Under the pieces are notes generated by a model. It had not been told where the DNA came from. It ran no database searches and saw nothing but the letters and a program-made list of their open reading frames with translations. A stretch of DNA of 64,000 bases from Fen-1298 sp963833465 (GTDB lineage Bacteria; Bacteroidota; Ignavibacteria; UBA10030), in contig CAWHXW010000004.1 in the NCBI GenBank assembly GCA_963833465.1, forward strand, positions 372,001-436,000. The letters run 5' to 3'. Below, piece by piece: positions 63,337-64,000 of this stretch (position 1 is the first letter of the stretch; each line of letters begins with the position of its first letter). The position numbers and the translations under genes are program-made.

Positions 63337-64000
63337 TTACTTACGACGTTTAACAATATATTTATTTGATTGATTTTTCCGTTTACGCGTTTTCAATCCT
63401 TTGGCATACTTGCCCCATGGCGATTCCGGATGTTGATACCCACCGCCACTTTTTGAGCGACCTTCACCACCACCCATCGGATGATCTACAGGATTCATTG
63501 CCATTCCACGCGATTGCGGGCGGATACCAAGCCAACGGGAACGTCCAGCTTTACCAAGACTGATATTCTCATGGTCTGCATTACCAACTAACCCTATCGT
63601 GGCATAGCAATCTGCACGAAATTTTCTTATTTCTCCTGATGGCAATTTTAATGAAACCCATTCGTCCTCTTTAGCCATCACTTGTAGAGAATTTCCAGCG
63701 CTACGACCTATTTGACCACCTTTACCTGGAGTGAACTCGACATTATGCACAAATGTGCCTGCTGGAATATTCTTCAAAGGTAAAGCATTACCATTTTCAA
63801 TTTCTGCCTGTGGGCCTGAAACAATTTTTGTTCCGACCTTTATTCCATCTGCTGCAATAATATATTTTTTATCACCATCAGGATAATGGATCAATGCAAT
63901 TCGCGCAGCACGATTCGGATCATACTCAATTGCCGCAACTGTTCCGGCAATTCCATGCTTGTTACGTTTGAAATCAATAATTCGATATTGTCGTTTATGT
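63337..64000 (-). CDS. rplB: 50S ribosomal protein uL2 (partial at window edge)
   Basis: The C-terminal about 220 residues. The reading starts at the window edge with HKRQYRIIDFKRNKHGIAGT and passes IALIHYPDGDKKYIIAADGI, KGGQIGRSAGNSLQVMAKED, GRSRWLGIRPQSRGMAMNPV and DHPMGGGEGRSKSGG (the conserved peptidyl-transferase-near loop). The N-terminus lies beyond 64000. Confidence 0.98.
   Translation of the reverse strand, partial: HKRQYRIIDFKRNKHGIAGTVAAIEYDPNRAARIALIHYPDGDKKYIIAADGIKVGTKIVSGPQAEIENGNALPLKNIPAGTFVHNVEFTPGKGGQIGRSAGNSLQVMAKEDEWVSLKLPSGEIRKFRADCYATIGLVGNADHENISLGKAGRSRWLGIRPQSRGMAMNPVDHPMGGGEGRSKSGGGYQHPESPWGKYAKGLKTRKRKNQSNKYIVKRRK

Noticed and set aside
1..64000. Programmed +1 ribosomal frameshifting as the cause of the breaks
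   Set aside because: No slippery codon-stop pattern; the break motif lies in all three codon phases; highly expressed rpsD would be a poor candidate. Kept only as a remote option.
1..64000. CRISPR array, prophage or intact insertion sequence
   Set aside because: No spaced direct repeats, integrase, transposase or phage structural gene was seen.

Overview
The window looks like a chromosomal segment from an AT-rich (about 40% GC by eye) member of the Bacteroidota/FCB superphylum, most likely the Ignavibacteria/Chlorobi side. The evidence is TonB-dependent receptors, a PorV-like outer-membrane protein, a GWxTD-domain protein, and secreted proteins ending in NFPNPFNPS-type C-terminal sorting domains of the kind handled by type IX secretion. 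An isolated atpDC pair and E. coli-like TTGACA-N17-TATAAT promoters fit the same placement. Almost every gene lies on the minus strand. The only convincing plus-strand genes are a 57-residue small gene and a polysaccharide deacetylase at 17.1-18.1 kb.

Layout. 0-2.9 kb: purF-pgsA-ftsY, with ftsY cut by the window edge. 3.1-5.5 kb: three small outer-membrane beta-barrel genes, the first two with their own promoter and terminator. 5.6-10.3 kb: lytic transglycosylase, then an envelope operon alr-unknown-manC-rlpA-yggU. 10.3-12.2 kb: atpDC. 12.3-16.4 kb: mntP, a tRNA-like remnant, a LacI-type sensor without its DNA-binding domain, an isoprenylcysteine-methyltransferase-like protein, an SPFH protein and tRNA-Thr(CGT). 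17-18 kb: the plus-strand island. 18.1-30.9 kb: SpoIIE-type phosphatase, trypsin-like lipoprotein, MgtC/DUF4010 protein, YbaK, a TIGR04076-like protein, class I fumarase, S9 peptidase, a receiver-PPDK fusion and gdhA. 31.1-34.1 kb: a cobalamin riboswitch controlling a BtuB-like receptor and a small membrane protein. 34.1-50.1 kb: ssb and a type IX-linked surface block (NHL-like protein, GWxTD, PorV-like, 1120-residue sorted protein, 1038-residue TonB receptor, BNR-like sorted protein, M6 protease). 50.2-64 kb: the S10/spc/alpha ribosomal superoperon from rplB to rplQ, followed by engB.

The most notable signal is a set of reading-frame breaks. ftsY, a porin-like gene, the receiver-PPDK gene, a BNR-like gene, engB and rpsD are each interrupted at a GTAC tetramer, and removing one base per GTAC site restores the frame. 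The affected genes include essential ones, and the GTAC sits in all three codon phases, so a DNA-level cause (systematic consensus error at a modified motif, or a mutational hotspot) fits better than translational frameshifting. btuB has one further break without GTAC.

Other points of interest are a small basic gene with a perfect sigma-70 promoter, the B12-controlled receptor plus membrane protein, the TonB/PorV/sorted-protein block, and repeat-rich basic extensions on uL5, uL22 and fumarase. No CRISPR array, intact insertion sequence or prophage was seen. All family assignments come from reading motifs by eye; no database search was run.
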